A stretch of 64,000 nt of DNA from Lignipirellula cremea (GCF_007751035.1 NZ_CP036433.1:648437-712436), one strand, 5' to 3'; shown: positions 35,113 through 44,539, counted from the first letter of the stretch. Program-made: numbers and translations. Notes: generated from the letters alone by a model not told the origin.

Positions 35113-35886
35113 ATGCACGTTTTTTGTCGCACCGTTATCGGTTTCGCAGTCGGGCTCTTTCTGGCCCGGCCGGCGCAGGCCGAGCCGCCCGTTTTGCCCA
35201 AGTACGGCGAACGGGTCGTCCGTCTGTACCAGGATCGCCAGCACCTGCAGCGACGACCGGCGCCCGACTACTGGGCGCTGTCGCCGTATTACGTCGCCCA
35301 GCCCAACGACGTGTCCTGCTCGGCCGCCTGTGTGGCGATGATCGTCAACGCCTTGCGGGCAAGGCAGTCTCTGCCGGCCGATGCGGAACTGGCGACGCCG
35401 GAAAGTGTGGTCGCCCTGGTCGCTGCCCACCGCTGGGGAGAGAAGCTGAGCGACGACGGCCCCGGCGTTACGCTGGAGGAACTGGCCCTGATCCTGCCCG
35501 ACGTTTTCCGGGCCACGCCCGGCGCCGCCGCCCGGACGGAAACGCTGCGGTTCGCCGGACCGACCGCCTTGGCCGACCTCCGCCAAGTGCTGCTGGCGAA
35601 TGAGCGATCCGACGACGACTTTCTGGCGGCGAACTTTCTGCAGAGCACGGCGACCGGCGATCCGGCCGGAGCGGTCGGGCACCTCGCTCCGGTGGCGGCC
35701 TATGACGTGGAGCAGGATCGGGTGTTGCTGCTGGACCCGGATCGTCGCTGGTACGAACCGTACTGGATCCGCGTGGAAACGTTGCTGGCCGCCATCTCCA
35801 CCGTCGATCCGGTCGCCGGTCGTCCCCGCGGATTGCTGCGCGTGACACGGCTGCCCGCGGAGCCGGAAGCGTCGATCGCGAAGTGA
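35113..35886 (+). CDS. phytochelatin-synthase-like cysteine peptidase, exported
   Basis: This 257-residue protein has a signal peptide (FCRTVIGFAVGLFLARPAQA). The catalytic triad of phytochelatin synthases can be placed as C69 (AQPNDVSCSAACVAMIVNAL, with the N-A-L at the right spacing), H190 (GHLAPVAAYD) and D208 (LLLDPDRRWYEPYW). Short bacterial members typically cleave glutathione to gamma-Glu-Cys rather than build phytochelatins. An upstream in-frame ATG (34849) is rejected because the signal peptide starts here. A metal ABC transporter lies ~1 kb downstream, a loose link to metal or thiol handling. Confidence 0.78.
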   Translation: MHVFCRTVIGFAVGLFLARPAQAEPPVLPKYGERVVRLYQDRQHLQRRPAPDYWALSPYYVAQPNDVSCSAACVAMIVNALRARQSLPADAELATPESVVALVAAHRWGEKLSDDGPGVTLEELALILPDVFRATPGAAARTETLRFAGPTALADLRQVLLANERSDDDFLAANFLQSTATGDPAGAVGHLAPVAAYDVEQDRVLLLDPDRRWYEPYWIRVETLLAAISTVDPVAGRPRGLLRVTRLPAEPEASIAK

Positions 35887-36211
35887 AAGACGACCCTCCA
35901 GCGATTGTGCCTGGAGTTCCGTCAGTAAATAGATCGACGTCCCGCGTGAGACACGGCTGTCCGTCGAAGTTCGTCAGTAACACTTTTCGCGTTCCCCGCT
36001 GCCGCCTGGCCAAAGTAAAGCAATCTGCCTGGCTTTGCAGGGGCGCCTTGGTGGTTGATAATCATCCCAGCGTTCCTCGAAAGCGCGCATCCCGTGGCGA
36101 AGCAGCAGAGGACGAACCTCCAGGCGGTTGGCGGCCGTTGCTCGTTGTCCTGTTTTGCTCCGTTGTTTCCTTGCCTTCCTGCGCCGCCTTGAGGCGGAAG
36201 TACTGACTGCC
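35887..36211. other. intergenic region before the metal transporter cluster
   Basis: This is 325 bp with no recognised gene. A short GTCAGTAA motif occurs twice (35922 and 35973). No convincing promoter or metalloregulator palindrome was found. Confidence 0.35.
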
Positions 36212-36799
36212 ATGACCGTGCCGACTCGACCGCTCCTGGCTTTGACCCTGGGGGTCGCCATTCTGGGGCTGGTGAAATTTTACATGGTGTTTCAGGCCAG
36301 CATTCCGTCGCAGCAACTGGCCCTGATCCCGCCGGCGGCGACCGGCAAGTTTCGCGTCGACGTCACGCTGACCTTCGCCACTTCGGCCGATCAATTCGCT
36401 CTGTCGGATGATTCCAGCGGCCTGCAGGTGCGGCTGGCGGGAAGCGAGTTGTACCGCGCGGTGTCTCCCTTGCCGGCGGGGGAAGTCCTCACGATCGACG
36501 ACCCGCCGATCGTGGTCGGCAAGAATGAAATCTGGCTCAAAGCAGTGCCCGCTGACACACAGGACTTTGGCGCAGGCCCTGCCCTGCCCGCGGACGACGG
36601 CTTTGGCTTCTCGGCCGGCGAGCCTGCCGCCGCGGCGCCCGATCTGCCGCGGCAGCTTTCCCACGCCGTGCGGATACGGGTGCAGCGGGATCAAGCCGTG
36701 CTGGTCGATACGACCCTGTGGTCCGACCGCGGAGCGCCGGTGGAAGGCACGGTCCCCTTTACGGTTCCTCCTTTGGCCAAAGACGACACCCATGAGTAA
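36212..36799 (+). CDS. membrane-anchored hypothetical protein upstream of a metal ABC transporter
   Basis: The start at 36212 (MTVPTRPLLALTLGVAILGLV) gives one N-terminal membrane anchor followed by an exported ~170-residue beta-rich domain. Longer in-frame starts lack a ribosome binding site. It resembles FixH-like or similar small periplasmic domains only weakly, so no function is assigned. It lies 69 bp before the ABC ATPase gene on the same strand and is probably in its operon. It has no His/Cys-rich metal-binding segment and is not a typical substrate-binding protein. Confidence 0.65.
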   Translation: MTVPTRPLLALTLGVAILGLVKFYMVFQASIPSQQLALIPPAATGKFRVDVTLTFATSADQFALSDDSSGLQVRLAGSELYRAVSPLPAGEVLTIDDPPIVVGKNEIWLKAVPADTQDFGAGPALPADDGFGFSAGEPAAAAPDLPRQLSHAVRIRVQRDQAVLVDTTLWSDRGAPVEGTVPFTVPPLAKDDTHE

Positions 36800-36868
36800 C
36801 CGGTCCAGCTGGCTCGCCGTCAGGGCGGCCAGATCGTTTTTCCTGTCGCACTTTCGGCTGCAAGTCTT

Positions 36869-37651
36869 ATGATTGAACGCCCCTCGGAGAAACGGCCCGC
36901 CGCGGCGGCGATTGAGGTTCGCCATCTGACGGTCAGCTATGGCCCGACGCCGGCGTTGCTGGATATTTCGTGCACGATCCCGGCGGGACAACTGGTCGGC
37001 GTGATCGGCCCGAACGGCTCTGGCAAGTCGACTCTCATCAAGTCGATCCTGGGCTTCATCCGGCCCGACTACGGCGAGGTGCTGCTGTTCGGCGAGCCGG
37101 CGGAAAACGCCGCCGGCCGGGTGGCCTATGTGCCGCAACGGGGCAGCGTGGACTGGGACTTTCCCATCACCGTCCGCGAAGTCGCCCTGATGGGGCGATA
37201 CGGCTATCGTCGCTGGTGGAACAACATGACGGCGGAAGACTACGCCGTGGCCGACCAGGCCCTGGAGCAGGTCCGCATGAGCGACTTTCGCGAGCGACAA
37301 ATCGGCCAGCTGTCAGGCGGCCAGCAGCAACGGGTGTTCATGGCCAGGGCGCTCGCCCAGGGGGCCGACATTTTGCTGCTGGATGAGCCGTTCGCCGGGG
37401 TCGACGCCGCGACGGAACACGCCATCCTGGATGTGCTCCAGCGGACCAAAGACGCCGGCCGCACACTCGTGGTGGTGCACCATGATCTGACGACAGCGGC
37501 CGAGTACTTCGACAGCCTGTTGCTGCTGAAACAGCGACTGTTTGCGTTCGGCCCGCCCGAGGCCGTGCTGCACCGAGAACTGCTGAGCGAGGTTTACGAA
37601 GGTTCGCTCCGCGCGTTCGCCCATCTGCCTGGCCCTGAGGACAAGGAATGA
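36869..37651 (+). CDS. metal (Mn/Zn/Fe-type) ABC transporter ATP-binding protein
   Basis: This is the ATPase subunit of a ZnuC/MntB/TroB-type importer. It shows Walker A GPNGSGKST, a Q-loop near VAYVPQRGSVDWDFP (typical of the Mn/Zn family), signature LSGGQQQR, Walker B ILLLDEPFAGVD and the H-loop VVVHHDL. The 260-residue length is normal. The stop overlaps the permease start by four bases (ATGA), so the two are translationally coupled. Confidence 0.93.
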   Translation: MIERPSEKRPAAAAIEVRHLTVSYGPTPALLDISCTIPAGQLVGVIGPNGSGKSTLIKSILGFIRPDYGEVLLFGEPAENAAGRVAYVPQRGSVDWDFPITVREVALMGRYGYRRWWNNMTAEDYAVADQALEQVRMSDFRERQIGQLSGGQQQRVFMARALAQGADILLLDEPFAGVDAATEHAILDVLQRTKDAGRTLVVVHHDLTTAAEYFDSLLLLKQRLFAFGPPEAVLHRELLSEVYEGSLRAFAHLPGPEDKE

Positions 37652-39204
37652 ACGATCTGTACTCCCTGCTGGTGAACCTGCATGAATTGAACGCGGGGGC
37701 GTTTCGCGCCGCGATCGCCGGCGTGCTGGTGTCGGGCGTGTGCGGGGTGATGGGGTGCTTCATTATTCTGCGGCGGACGTCGTTCCTGGCCGATGCGGTC
37801 GCGCATTCCATGCTGGCCGGCGTGGTGGCCGGCTTTCTGGTGATTCGTTTCGCCATGCAGGTTCCCGCCGTCGCGACGCTGATCGATGCCACCCTGGGCG
37901 AGACGGCTCGCTCCACCGCCATGCTGATCGGCGCCACGCTGGCGGGATTGTTGACGGTCGCCCTGGTGAACTTTATTTCGCGCACGTCGCGCGTGAAAGA
38001 AGACGCGGTGATCGGCCTGACTTACACGGCCGTGTTTTCGCTGGGCGGGGTGTTCGCTTCGTATTTCAGCCGGTACATCGACCTGGACCTGTATCACTTT
38101 CTGATCGGCGATCTGCTGGGGGTCAGTCATGGCGATATGTGGATGATCGCCGGGGTCGCGGCGATCGTGCTGGCGGTGGTGCTCTGTTTTTTCCGCTCGC
38201 TGCTGCTGGTGAGTTTTGATCCTGTCATGGCGGCCTCGATTGGCGTTTCCGTGCTGCTGGTCGAATACGTGCTGACAATCTGCACGGCCATGGTCGTGGT
38301 GGCGGGCGTGACCGTGGTGGGGGTGGTGATGGTCGTTGGGCTGTTGATCATCCCGGCGGCGACGGCCTACCTGATCAGCGATCGCCTGAGCCGGATGCTG
38401 CCGCTGGCCGGCATGTTTGGAGTGACAGGGTTTGTCATTGGCTATAGCGCCGCGCTCTGGCTGCAGCAGGTGGCGCCGGGGGCGGCGATCGTGCTGGCCT
38501 GTGCGGGGCAGTTTTCGATCGCCTTTTGTCTGGCGCCCAAGTACGGTCTGCTGGCCGACTGGATGCGGCGCCGGAATCTGGCGCCGCAGCAACTGGTCGA
38601 AGACGTGCTGGGCAGCATCCTCCGCAGCCCCCAGGAACAGGCTCCCCTGGCCGATGTGCTGCGGCTGGTCGCAGGGAAGTCCCGCGAAATCCGTCGGGCC
38701 GTTCGCTCCCTGGACCGGCAGGGTCTGCTCAGCAGCGACGGCGAAACGCTTTCCCTGACTGATGAAGGCCGGCGGGAAGGGCTGCGGCTGCTGCGCGCCC
38801 ATCGCCTGTGGGAATCGTACCTGGCCCATGTCGGCATGCCGAGCGAGGAACTGCACGACCGGGCCCATCAACTGGAACATGTCCACGATGAGGAGACGGT
38901 CGATTACCTCGACGACAAGCTGGGGCACCCTTTGCTCGACCCGCACGGCAGCGAAATCCCCGAAGACTTTGTGCATCTGACGCCCGGCGCCGAAGTCAAC
39001 GCGGCCTTGCTGCGAACGGGCCGCCGCGGAGAAATCACCGCCCTGGAGCCAGCGGCCGAAGGGCTGGGGCTGGAGATCGGCATGTGGATCATGGCCGGCG
39101 ATCGCCAGCGGGACGGCGAAGCCTGGCTGTTCCATCTGCCTGGCGGGGCCAAAGTGCTGCTCGACCATGCCGCCGCCGACGCCGTCCGCGTACGCGTCGA
39201 GTAA
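37648..39204 (+). CDS. metal ABC transporter permease fused to a DtxR/MntR-like domain
   Basis: Residues 1-300 are an eight-or-so-helix ABC-3 family permease (VMGCFIILRRTSFLADAVAHSMLAG, SVLLVEYVLTICTAMVVVAG, GLLIIPAATAYLIS). Residues ~311-383 form a winged helix (LADVLRLVAGKSREIRRAVRSLDRQGLLSS...LTDEGRREGLRLL). Residues ~384-440 resemble the metal-binding/dimerisation domain of DtxR/MntR (RAHRLWESYLAHVGMPSEEL, HDRAHQLEHVHDE, LDDKLGHPLLDPHGSEIP). A FeoA/SH3-like tail ends the protein. Cytoplasmic metal sensing on the permease itself is likely. No periplasmic binding protein gene is adjacent. Confidence 0.9.
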   Translation: MNDLYSLLVNLHELNAGAFRAAIAGVLVSGVCGVMGCFIILRRTSFLADAVAHSMLAGVVAGFLVIRFAMQVPAVATLIDATLGETARSTAMLIGATLAGLLTVALVNFISRTSRVKEDAVIGLTYTAVFSLGGVFASYFSRYIDLDLYHFLIGDLLGVSHGDMWMIAGVAAIVLAVVLCFFRSLLLVSFDPVMAASIGVSVLLVEYVLTICTAMVVVAGVTVVGVVMVVGLLIIPAATAYLISDRLSRMLPLAGMFGVTGFVIGYSAALWLQQVAPGAAIVLACAGQFSIAFCLAPKYGLLADWMRRRNLAPQQLVEDVLGSILRSPQEQAPLADVLRLVAGKSREIRRAVRSLDRQGLLSSDGETLSLTDEGRREGLRLLRAHRLWESYLAHVGMPSEELHDRAHQLEHVHDEETVDYLDDKLGHPLLDPHGSEIPEDFVHLTPGAEVNAALLRTGRRGEITALEPAAEGLGLEIGMWIMAGDRQRDGEAWLFHLPGGAKVLLDHAAADAVRVRVE

Positions 39205-39425
39205 AGATTGACTGCCGGAAGGCGACAGTTGGTCGTCTTTTGCTTCCCAAATGAAGGCGTCGTTTCCAGAGTTGCAAGGCGGCTCTCCGCCGGGTCGCGT
39301 CGCGGCGGAAGAGAGTCGGGCCGCATTGCCGCCGGGACGCGGGGGCGTATGATGGAAACGGCGGCGCCTTTTGTGACGCGCCGTTCTGCGTGCGATTCTC
39401 CAGTCCTCACCCGACGAACCGGCCT

Positions 39426-39911
39426 GTGCTGTATAAACTTTTTCTGCTCTTCATCATTGTGCCCATGGTGGAGATGGCTCTGCTGTTCTGGATCGCCAGC
39501 CATACCCGCTGGTATGTCTCCCTGGCGGTGGTGATTGTGTCCGGCATGGTCGGGGCGGCCCTGGCAAAGCACCAGGGCTTCCGCGTTTTCCGCCGCATTC
39601 GGGAAGAAATGCAGCAGGGACAAATGCCGGGCGACGCCCTGCTTGACGCTTTTCTGATCCTGTGCGCGAGCCTGCTGCTGCTGACGCCCGGCGTACTGAC
39701 CGACGCCGTGGGCATGCTGCTGCTGATTCCGCCCGCCCGGCACTGGGTCAAACCCCGCCTGGTGCAATGGTTCAAAACGCGCTTCCGCATCGGCGGCGCC
39801 CGCGGTTCCGGAGCGGCCAGTCCGACCAGCGGCAATCCGTCCGCCGGCCGGTCGCAAGTCATCGACTCCTATGTGGTCGACTCCAAAGTGGAGAAGCCAG
39901 ACGGGAAGTAG
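39426..39911 (+). CDS. fxsA: FxsA-family membrane protein
   Basis: This is a cytoplasmic-membrane protein of ~161 residues. The GTG at 39426 (VLYKLFLLFIIVPMVEMALLFW) matches the usual FxsA start; an ATG at 39390 would add 12 residues. Conserved features are EMALLFWIA, SGMVGAALAKHQGFRVFRRIREEMQQGQMPGDALLDAFLIL and LLLTPGVLTDAVGMLLLIPP. FxsA is known from the F-exclusion phenotype of phage T7, but its usual job is unclear. The Gly/Ser-rich tail is not conserved. Confidence 0.88.
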   Translation: MLYKLFLLFIIVPMVEMALLFWIASHTRWYVSLAVVIVSGMVGAALAKHQGFRVFRRIREEMQQGQMPGDALLDAFLILCASLLLLTPGVLTDAVGMLLLIPPARHWVKPRLVQWFKTRFRIGGARGSGAASPTSGNPSAGRSQVIDSYVVDSKVEKPDGK

Positions 39912-39931
39912 ACTGCTCTTTTCTTTTTCGT

Positions 39932-42900
39932 TTACTTCGATCGCGCAGCCCCGCGTTTGAAGGCGCGGAACTGTTCCAGGTAAGCGGCGGGCGGGGCGCT
40001 GCGGGAGCCCTGGTCGAGGATCCCTCCCTGGTCGTCGGAAGCAGCGCCGACGGCTCGCTGTTCGCTGCCGGGCGGACGCAGGCCCAGGCTACGGAGCGAT
40101 TCGTCGAGCTTGCGGCTGCCGACCGGATCGGTCTCCACGGCGTCCCGTTTCATGGCTTCCCAGCGTCGCGCGAAGGCGGCCATTTCCTCGGGCGTCATCC
40201 CCAGTTTCTTCGCGGTATCGGCATCCTCGGGATGATTGCGCAGATACTCCAGCGCCAGGTCGGTCGCCTTGCGGGCGTAGTCCAGGTTGACCTTGTCGGC
40301 CTCGGACATCGGCCCGGCAGGACCGGAACCTTTGCTCCCGTTGGACATGCCGGTTCCACCAGGGTTGCTGCCGCCAGCGGGAGGAACTTCTCCTTTGTGG
40401 CCTTCCGGCGAGGAGCCGGGAGTCGAGCCGCCGGGCGAGGAGGAACCGGGGGACGAAGCGTCTGGCGGCGAGCTCGGACTGGCGCCTGGCGGTTTATCGC
40501 CGGCGGACGGGGTTGGCGAAGCGGAGCCAGGCTGCGTTTGGCTGCCGGTTCCAGGTTTGTCGCCGGAAGAGACGCCCGTCTTTCCTTCGGCCTGATCGTT
40601 GCCGCCGGGACGTACGCCTTCTCCTTCGCCGGCTTCGTTCGCGGCTCCCTGGCCTTCGTCGGCGGGTGTGGAGGAACCGGCGTTCCCTTCGCCGGGATTC
40701 TGGGATCCTTGACCGCCGCCTTTGCCTCCGGCTCCGCTGCGGTCGCCATCGGCCCCGCCTTGGGCGTCGGACTGGCGATCACTGATGCTGGGCGAAGCGG
40801 CGTCGGACGATTGCGGCGTGCTGCCGCCGTTGGATTTAGGCGCATCGCGATTCTCGCCTTGCGCGGCGGTTGAGGATTTGTTATCGGTGCTGGCCGGGCC
40901 TTTGCCCGACTGGCCGTCCGTCTGCTGCTGACCGCCGTCCTGCTGTTGACCGCCGTCCTGCTGTTGACCGCCGTCTTGCTGTGGACCGCCGTCCTGCTGC
41001 TGACTGCCGTTCTGCTGCTGACTGCCGTTCTGCTGCTGACTGCCGTTCTGTTGTTGGCCGCCTTCCTGCTGCTGACCGCCGTCCTGCTGTTGACCGCCGT
41101 CCTGCTGTTGACCGCCGTTCTGCTGCTGACCGCCGTTCTGCTGTGGACCGCCGTTCTGCTGTGGACCGCCGTTCTGCTGCTGACCGCCGTTCTGCTGTTG
41201 GCCGCCGTTCTGCTGTTGGCCACCGTTCTGCTGTTGACCGCCGTTCTGCTGTTGACCGCCGTTCTGCTGTTGACCGCCGTTTTGCTGTTGACTGCCGTTT
41301 TGCTGTTGACTGCCGTTCTGCTGTTGGCTGTTCGGTTGGTTTTGCTGGTTGGCGGGGGTCTTCTGGGAGTTGCCGGTGGGCTGACCGTCGGACGTTTGCT
41401 GTTGCGGGTTCTGGGCCTCCTGCTTCTTCTTCATCTCGTTGTAGAGATCGACCAGACGCTCGACGACTTCGCCGTCGTGCAGTTTTTCGCCTTCGCCCGG
41501 TTCACCTTCGCTGAACTGGCCGTCGGCTCCGCCGGCTTCGCCTGTGCCTTGTCCGCGCTGGCCGGTCGAGCCGTTGGGCTGCCCGGGGTTGTCGCCCTGG
41601 CTGGCGTCGCTGCCGCTGTCATTGCCGCCTTGCTGGCCGCTGGACTGGGAAGCGGACGCATCGGAGCCCTGTTGGCCGCCGGCTTGTTGCTGGCCGCCAT
41701 TTTGCTGGCTGGACTCTCCTCCTCCGCCCGACTGCGGGGAGCCTTGCGGGTTGCCTTCGCTGGGATTGCCGCTGTTTTCTGCGGCGCCTTGGCTGCCCTG
41801 ATCCTGGCTGGATGCGCCGGAGTTGTCGTCGCTGCCCTGGTCGCTGGGCTGACCCTGGCTGCCTTCGCCCTGGTCGCCGGGATCGCCGCTGGCGGGCGGA
41901 GATTTCTCGGGCGGGTTGCCGCTGCCGTTCCCTTGCTGCGGCTGGCCCTGATCGCTGGTCTGGTTGCTGGGAGAAGCGTTCTCGCTGTCGCCTTGTTCGC
42001 TGTCGCCTTGCTCAACGTTTCCCTTTTCGCTGGAACCCTTTTCGCCCGAGCCTTTTTCACCGGCGTCTTGTTCGCTGTCTCCCTGGTTACCGGAGCCTTT
42101 TTCGCCGGAGCCTTTTTCGCCTTCGGACTGGCTGGAGTCGCTGGCGTTTTCGGAGCCGTTTGCTTCCCCGTTATCGCTGGGCGGGTTTTTGTCTTCGGCG
42201 GGGGTCGGTTCGCCGGCTGGTTTGTCGGAGCGTACTGCGGGCCCGATCTCCAGGCGGAAGTTTTTGGTGGTGGCGATGTTCGGTTCGGGCACGCCTTGCC
42301 AGTCGGGCGCGCCGCGGAGGGAGGGGTCGGCGTCGAGAGTGGTGCGGTTGTCTTCGACGATCGCCCGGTAGAGTACGGTATCGCCTTCGAGCAGGCCAAA
42401 GGCGGACGGCCGGAACGTGTAGCGGGCGACGGTCTGGCCCGGTTTGCCGGCGGGGTCTTCGACCAGCACGGTCTCCAGAATGGCGGCCTTGGTGGAGTCG
42501 GCCGCCAGCAGGATGCGGCTGAGGCCGAAGTCGGGGTCGATACCGCGGACTTCGATTTCGATCTGTCCGTTCTCCGGCACGCTGGCCGGATCGGCAATCG
42601 GCTGGAGCACTTCGATCTCGGGTTTGAGATCGGGCTGCACGGCGATCGCATGCACCAGCGGGTTCAGGTTGGCGACGTCGTTCTCGGTGCGGTAGGAGAT
42701 GCGATACCGGGAGTATTTGGGCGTCACTCCGTCGGCAGCCAGTTCCAGCGGGAAGCGGACGAGCGCCTCGCGCTGGGCCAGGATTTCCATCGGCAGCGTG
42801 CGGGCGGGCGACTGCTGGCCGTCGAGGGACGGATCCAGCTCCAGGAACGCCTTCTTCATGTTGAGGTTGGAACGGGCTCGCAGCGTCACCCAGGAGCCCT

Positions 42901-43909
42901 CCAGCCCGCGGATGTCGGCTTCGCGGTCGACGACCTTCCGCTCCAGTTTCGTATAGGCCGGGTAGTCGTACTGGATTTCGCGGACCAGGATCGTGGGGGC
43001 GATGGTGACTTCGATATGGAAGCTGTCGCTCACGGCGTCGCCGGCCTCCAGGCGCCAGAAGATATCCTGCTGGATGCCGTCGCTGTCGGGCGCGATCACT
43101 GCCTCGTGGCGCAGCCCGTTATCGACGGGCTGCATCACCAGATGTTCGTCCACCGTCTGCCCATCGCTGGTGGAATAAACCAGGCGGACGGGCTCCTCGG
43201 CGCGCAATCCGTGTACGGCCGCGGAAACAGTGACCGTCTGGCCGAAGTAAATCTGCACGTTGCCCGGCTGGATCTGGTCAAAGACGACCCGATGCGGACG
43301 ATCGATATCGGCCCAGGGCGCCATCACGCGGGCCACGGTCCGGAAGGGATCTTTCGGCGACAGCACAATGTACAGGCCGCACACCGCCACGATCGTCGCC
43401 AGCAGAATTCCCAGCCGGATGACCGAGGTGCGATCGACGGCCGAATCAATTTCCACATGGGTCAGATCGGTCGCCGCCTGGCGACGGACCGCGTCGTAAA
43501 CGGCTGGCGCGACTTTCTCCCGATCTCCACGGAAATAGACAAAGTTGATCAGGCTGTTTTTCAGCGAAGGTCGATTCTGTTCGATCATTCGCGCGGCAAA
43601 GGTCGAGGACACTCGGCGCAGCAGCAACGGCAACAGGAACAGAATCGCAAAGCTGATCGTGCCCAGCACCAGCGCCAACAATACGGCCGTGCGGCCCCAC
43701 ACGCCCAGGTCAAACAGAAACGCATCGACTACCGCAGCCACCAGCAACAGCCCCAGGGCGACGGCGGCCATGCAGATCAACCCGCTGAACAGGTCGATCA
43801 GTTTCACCTGCAGCCGCGTGCGGTCGAGTTGTTGCTCGACGAAATAATCGCACTCGTTCATCTCCGGTTTTTCGGAGGGAGCAGAACGCGGATGGACGCT
43901 CGTTGACAT
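39932..43909 (-). CDS. giant DUF4175-like membrane protein with Gln/Gly/Asn repeat array
   Basis: The ATG at 43909 follows AGGA and opens MSTSVHPRSAPSEK; the 79 extra residues from an earlier ATG are Arg-rich and unlikely. The 1325-residue product has two membrane helices near the N-terminus (LIDLFSGLICMAAVALGLLL, TAVLLALVLGTISFAILFLL), a third at ~165, and a beta-rich extracytoplasmic region to ~580. Then come ~600 residues of low complexity, including ~23 hexapeptides of NGGQQQ type and Glu/Ser/Gly runs such as GEKGSGEKGSG. A short helical C-terminal domain (DKVNLDYARKATDLALEYLRNHPEDADTAKKLG) ends it. The family is conserved in planctomycetes, often near MoxR/VWA genes, but its function is unknown. 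Confidence 0.85.
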   Translation of the reverse strand: MSTSVHPRSAPSEKPEMNECDYFVEQQLDRTRLQVKLIDLFSGLICMAAVALGLLLVAAVVDAFLFDLGVWGRTAVLLALVLGTISFAILFLLPLLLRRVSSTFAARMIEQNRPSLKNSLINFVYFRGDREKVAPAVYDAVRRQAATDLTHVEIDSAVDRTSVIRLGILLATIVAVCGLYIVLSPKDPFRTVARVMAPWADIDRPHRVVFDQIQPGNVQIYFGQTVTVSAAVHGLRAEEPVRLVYSTSDGQTVDEHLVMQPVDNGLRHEAVIAPDSDGIQQDIFWRLEAGDAVSDSFHIEVTIAPTILVREIQYDYPAYTKLERKVVDREADIRGLEGSWVTLRARSNLNMKKAFLELDPSLDGQQSPARTLPMEILAQREALVRFPLELAADGVTPKYSRYRISYRTENDVANLNPLVHAIAVQPDLKPEIEVLQPIADPASVPENGQIEIEVRGIDPDFGLSRILLAADSTKAAILETVLVEDPAGKPGQTVARYTFRPSAFGLLEGDTVLYRAIVEDNRTTLDADPSLRGAPDWQGVPEPNIATTKNFRLEIGPAVRSDKPAGEPTPAEDKNPPSDNGEANGSENASDSSQSEGEKGSGEKGSGNQGDSEQDAGEKGSGEKGSSEKGNVEQGDSEQGDSENASPSNQTSDQGQPQQGNGSGNPPEKSPPASGDPGDQGEGSQGQPSDQGSDDNSGASSQDQGSQGAAENSGNPSEGNPQGSPQSGGGGESSQQNGGQQQAGGQQGSDASASQSSGQQGGNDSGSDASQGDNPGQPNGSTGQRGQGTGEAGGADGQFSEGEPGEGEKLHDGEVVERLVDLYNEMKKKQEAQNPQQQTSDGQPTGNSQKTPANQQNQPNSQQQNGSQQQNGSQQQNGGQQQNGGQQQNGGQQQNGGQQQNGGQQQNGGQQQNGGPQQNGGPQQNGGQQQNGGQQQDGGQQQDGGQQQEGGQQQNGSQQQNGSQQQNGSQQQDGGPQQDGGQQQDGGQQQDGGQQQTDGQSGKGPASTDNKSSTAAQGENRDAPKSNGGSTPQSSDAASPSISDRQSDAQGGADGDRSGAGGKGGGQGSQNPGEGNAGSSTPADEGQGAANEAGEGEGVRPGGNDQAEGKTGVSSGDKPGTGSQTQPGSASPTPSAGDKPPGASPSSPPDASSPGSSSPGGSTPGSSPEGHKGEVPPAGGSNPGGTGMSNGSKGSGPAGPMSEADKVNLDYARKATDLALEYLRNHPEDADTAKKLGMTPEEMAAFARRWEAMKRDAVETDPVGSRKLDESLRSLGLRPPGSEQRAVGAASDDQGGILDQGSRSAPPAAYLEQFRAFKRGAARSK
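40924..41330 (-). repeat. 18-bp tandem repeat array within the giant membrane protein
   Basis: About 23 imperfect copies of an 18-bp unit encode (N/D)G(G/S)(Q/P)QQ in the gene's own frame. On the other strand the same units read as a hydrophobic (L)LTAVLL repeat inside a long open frame. Variation is mostly AAC/GAC and GGT/GGA-type changes, so copy number is probably unstable. Confidence 0.9.
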
Positions 43910-44539
43910 GGCCTGTTCCTGTTCGGTAACCGCGCGCTCGATGCGGCGTGAATAACGCCTGGCCCGGCGGCCGTAATACGGGCCGCGAGCCGGCTGCAGA
44001 CGAGTGCGCAGCACGGGATGTTCCTGCCTCAAGTATAGACGATCCCTGCGGCGGAAATTAACCCCTTTCCTGTTTCCGCCCCAGAACCTTTCCCGGCGGG
44101 TGCGGTAGCAATGCTGGCAACGGACAGGGAGAAGCGATTTCGGCAAATGTTCTCGCCGGGCTGCCTTTCTGGCGCGCCGTTTGAACTCTGTATGACTGTC
44201 GTCGTCCCTGACTTCGGCCTGTCCCCTATGACGTGCGGCTGGCCTGCGGATTGTTCAAGAGGCGACCGCTTTGATCGCTTCACGCGCGGTTCTGAAGCGA
44301 CCTTACTGGTCGCTTGAAAACCAAATTGGAAGTCAGTTAATGCAAATTTACCATTTTCCATTTTTTTTGGGGCAATATGGGAATAACTCGAGGCGTTTCT
44401 CCCTCGAAGATAACACCGCCTGCGACCCGATCGTGGCGGACCAACATTCCCGCTGACCCCTTTGGGTTGTCGCTTGCCCGGCATGTAGCCGGCTGCAGAA
44501 TGGCAGCCTCCCCTTTTTGTTGTAACAAGGATAAGTTTT
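43910..44539. other. intergenic region between the giant protein and lipoprotein genes
   Basis: This gene-free 630 bp separates divergent genes. A perfect 8-bp hairpin (AAGCGACC ttact GGTCGCTT) lies at 44295-44315, followed by AT-rich sequence with a T run (44353-44368). Neither a promoter nor a gene could be assigned with confidence. Confidence 0.4.

Noticed and set aside
40924..41330. Tandem repeat array considered as a CRISPR
   Set aside because: The units are contiguous 18-bp coding repeats with no spacers, inside a gene, and no cas genes are present.
40946..43906. 986-codon plus-strand open frame with hydrophobic repeats (LLTAVLL)
   Set aside because: It is the antisense shadow of the giant membrane protein; the repeats come from the complementary reading of the Gln-rich array, and no ribosome binding site or family match is seen.
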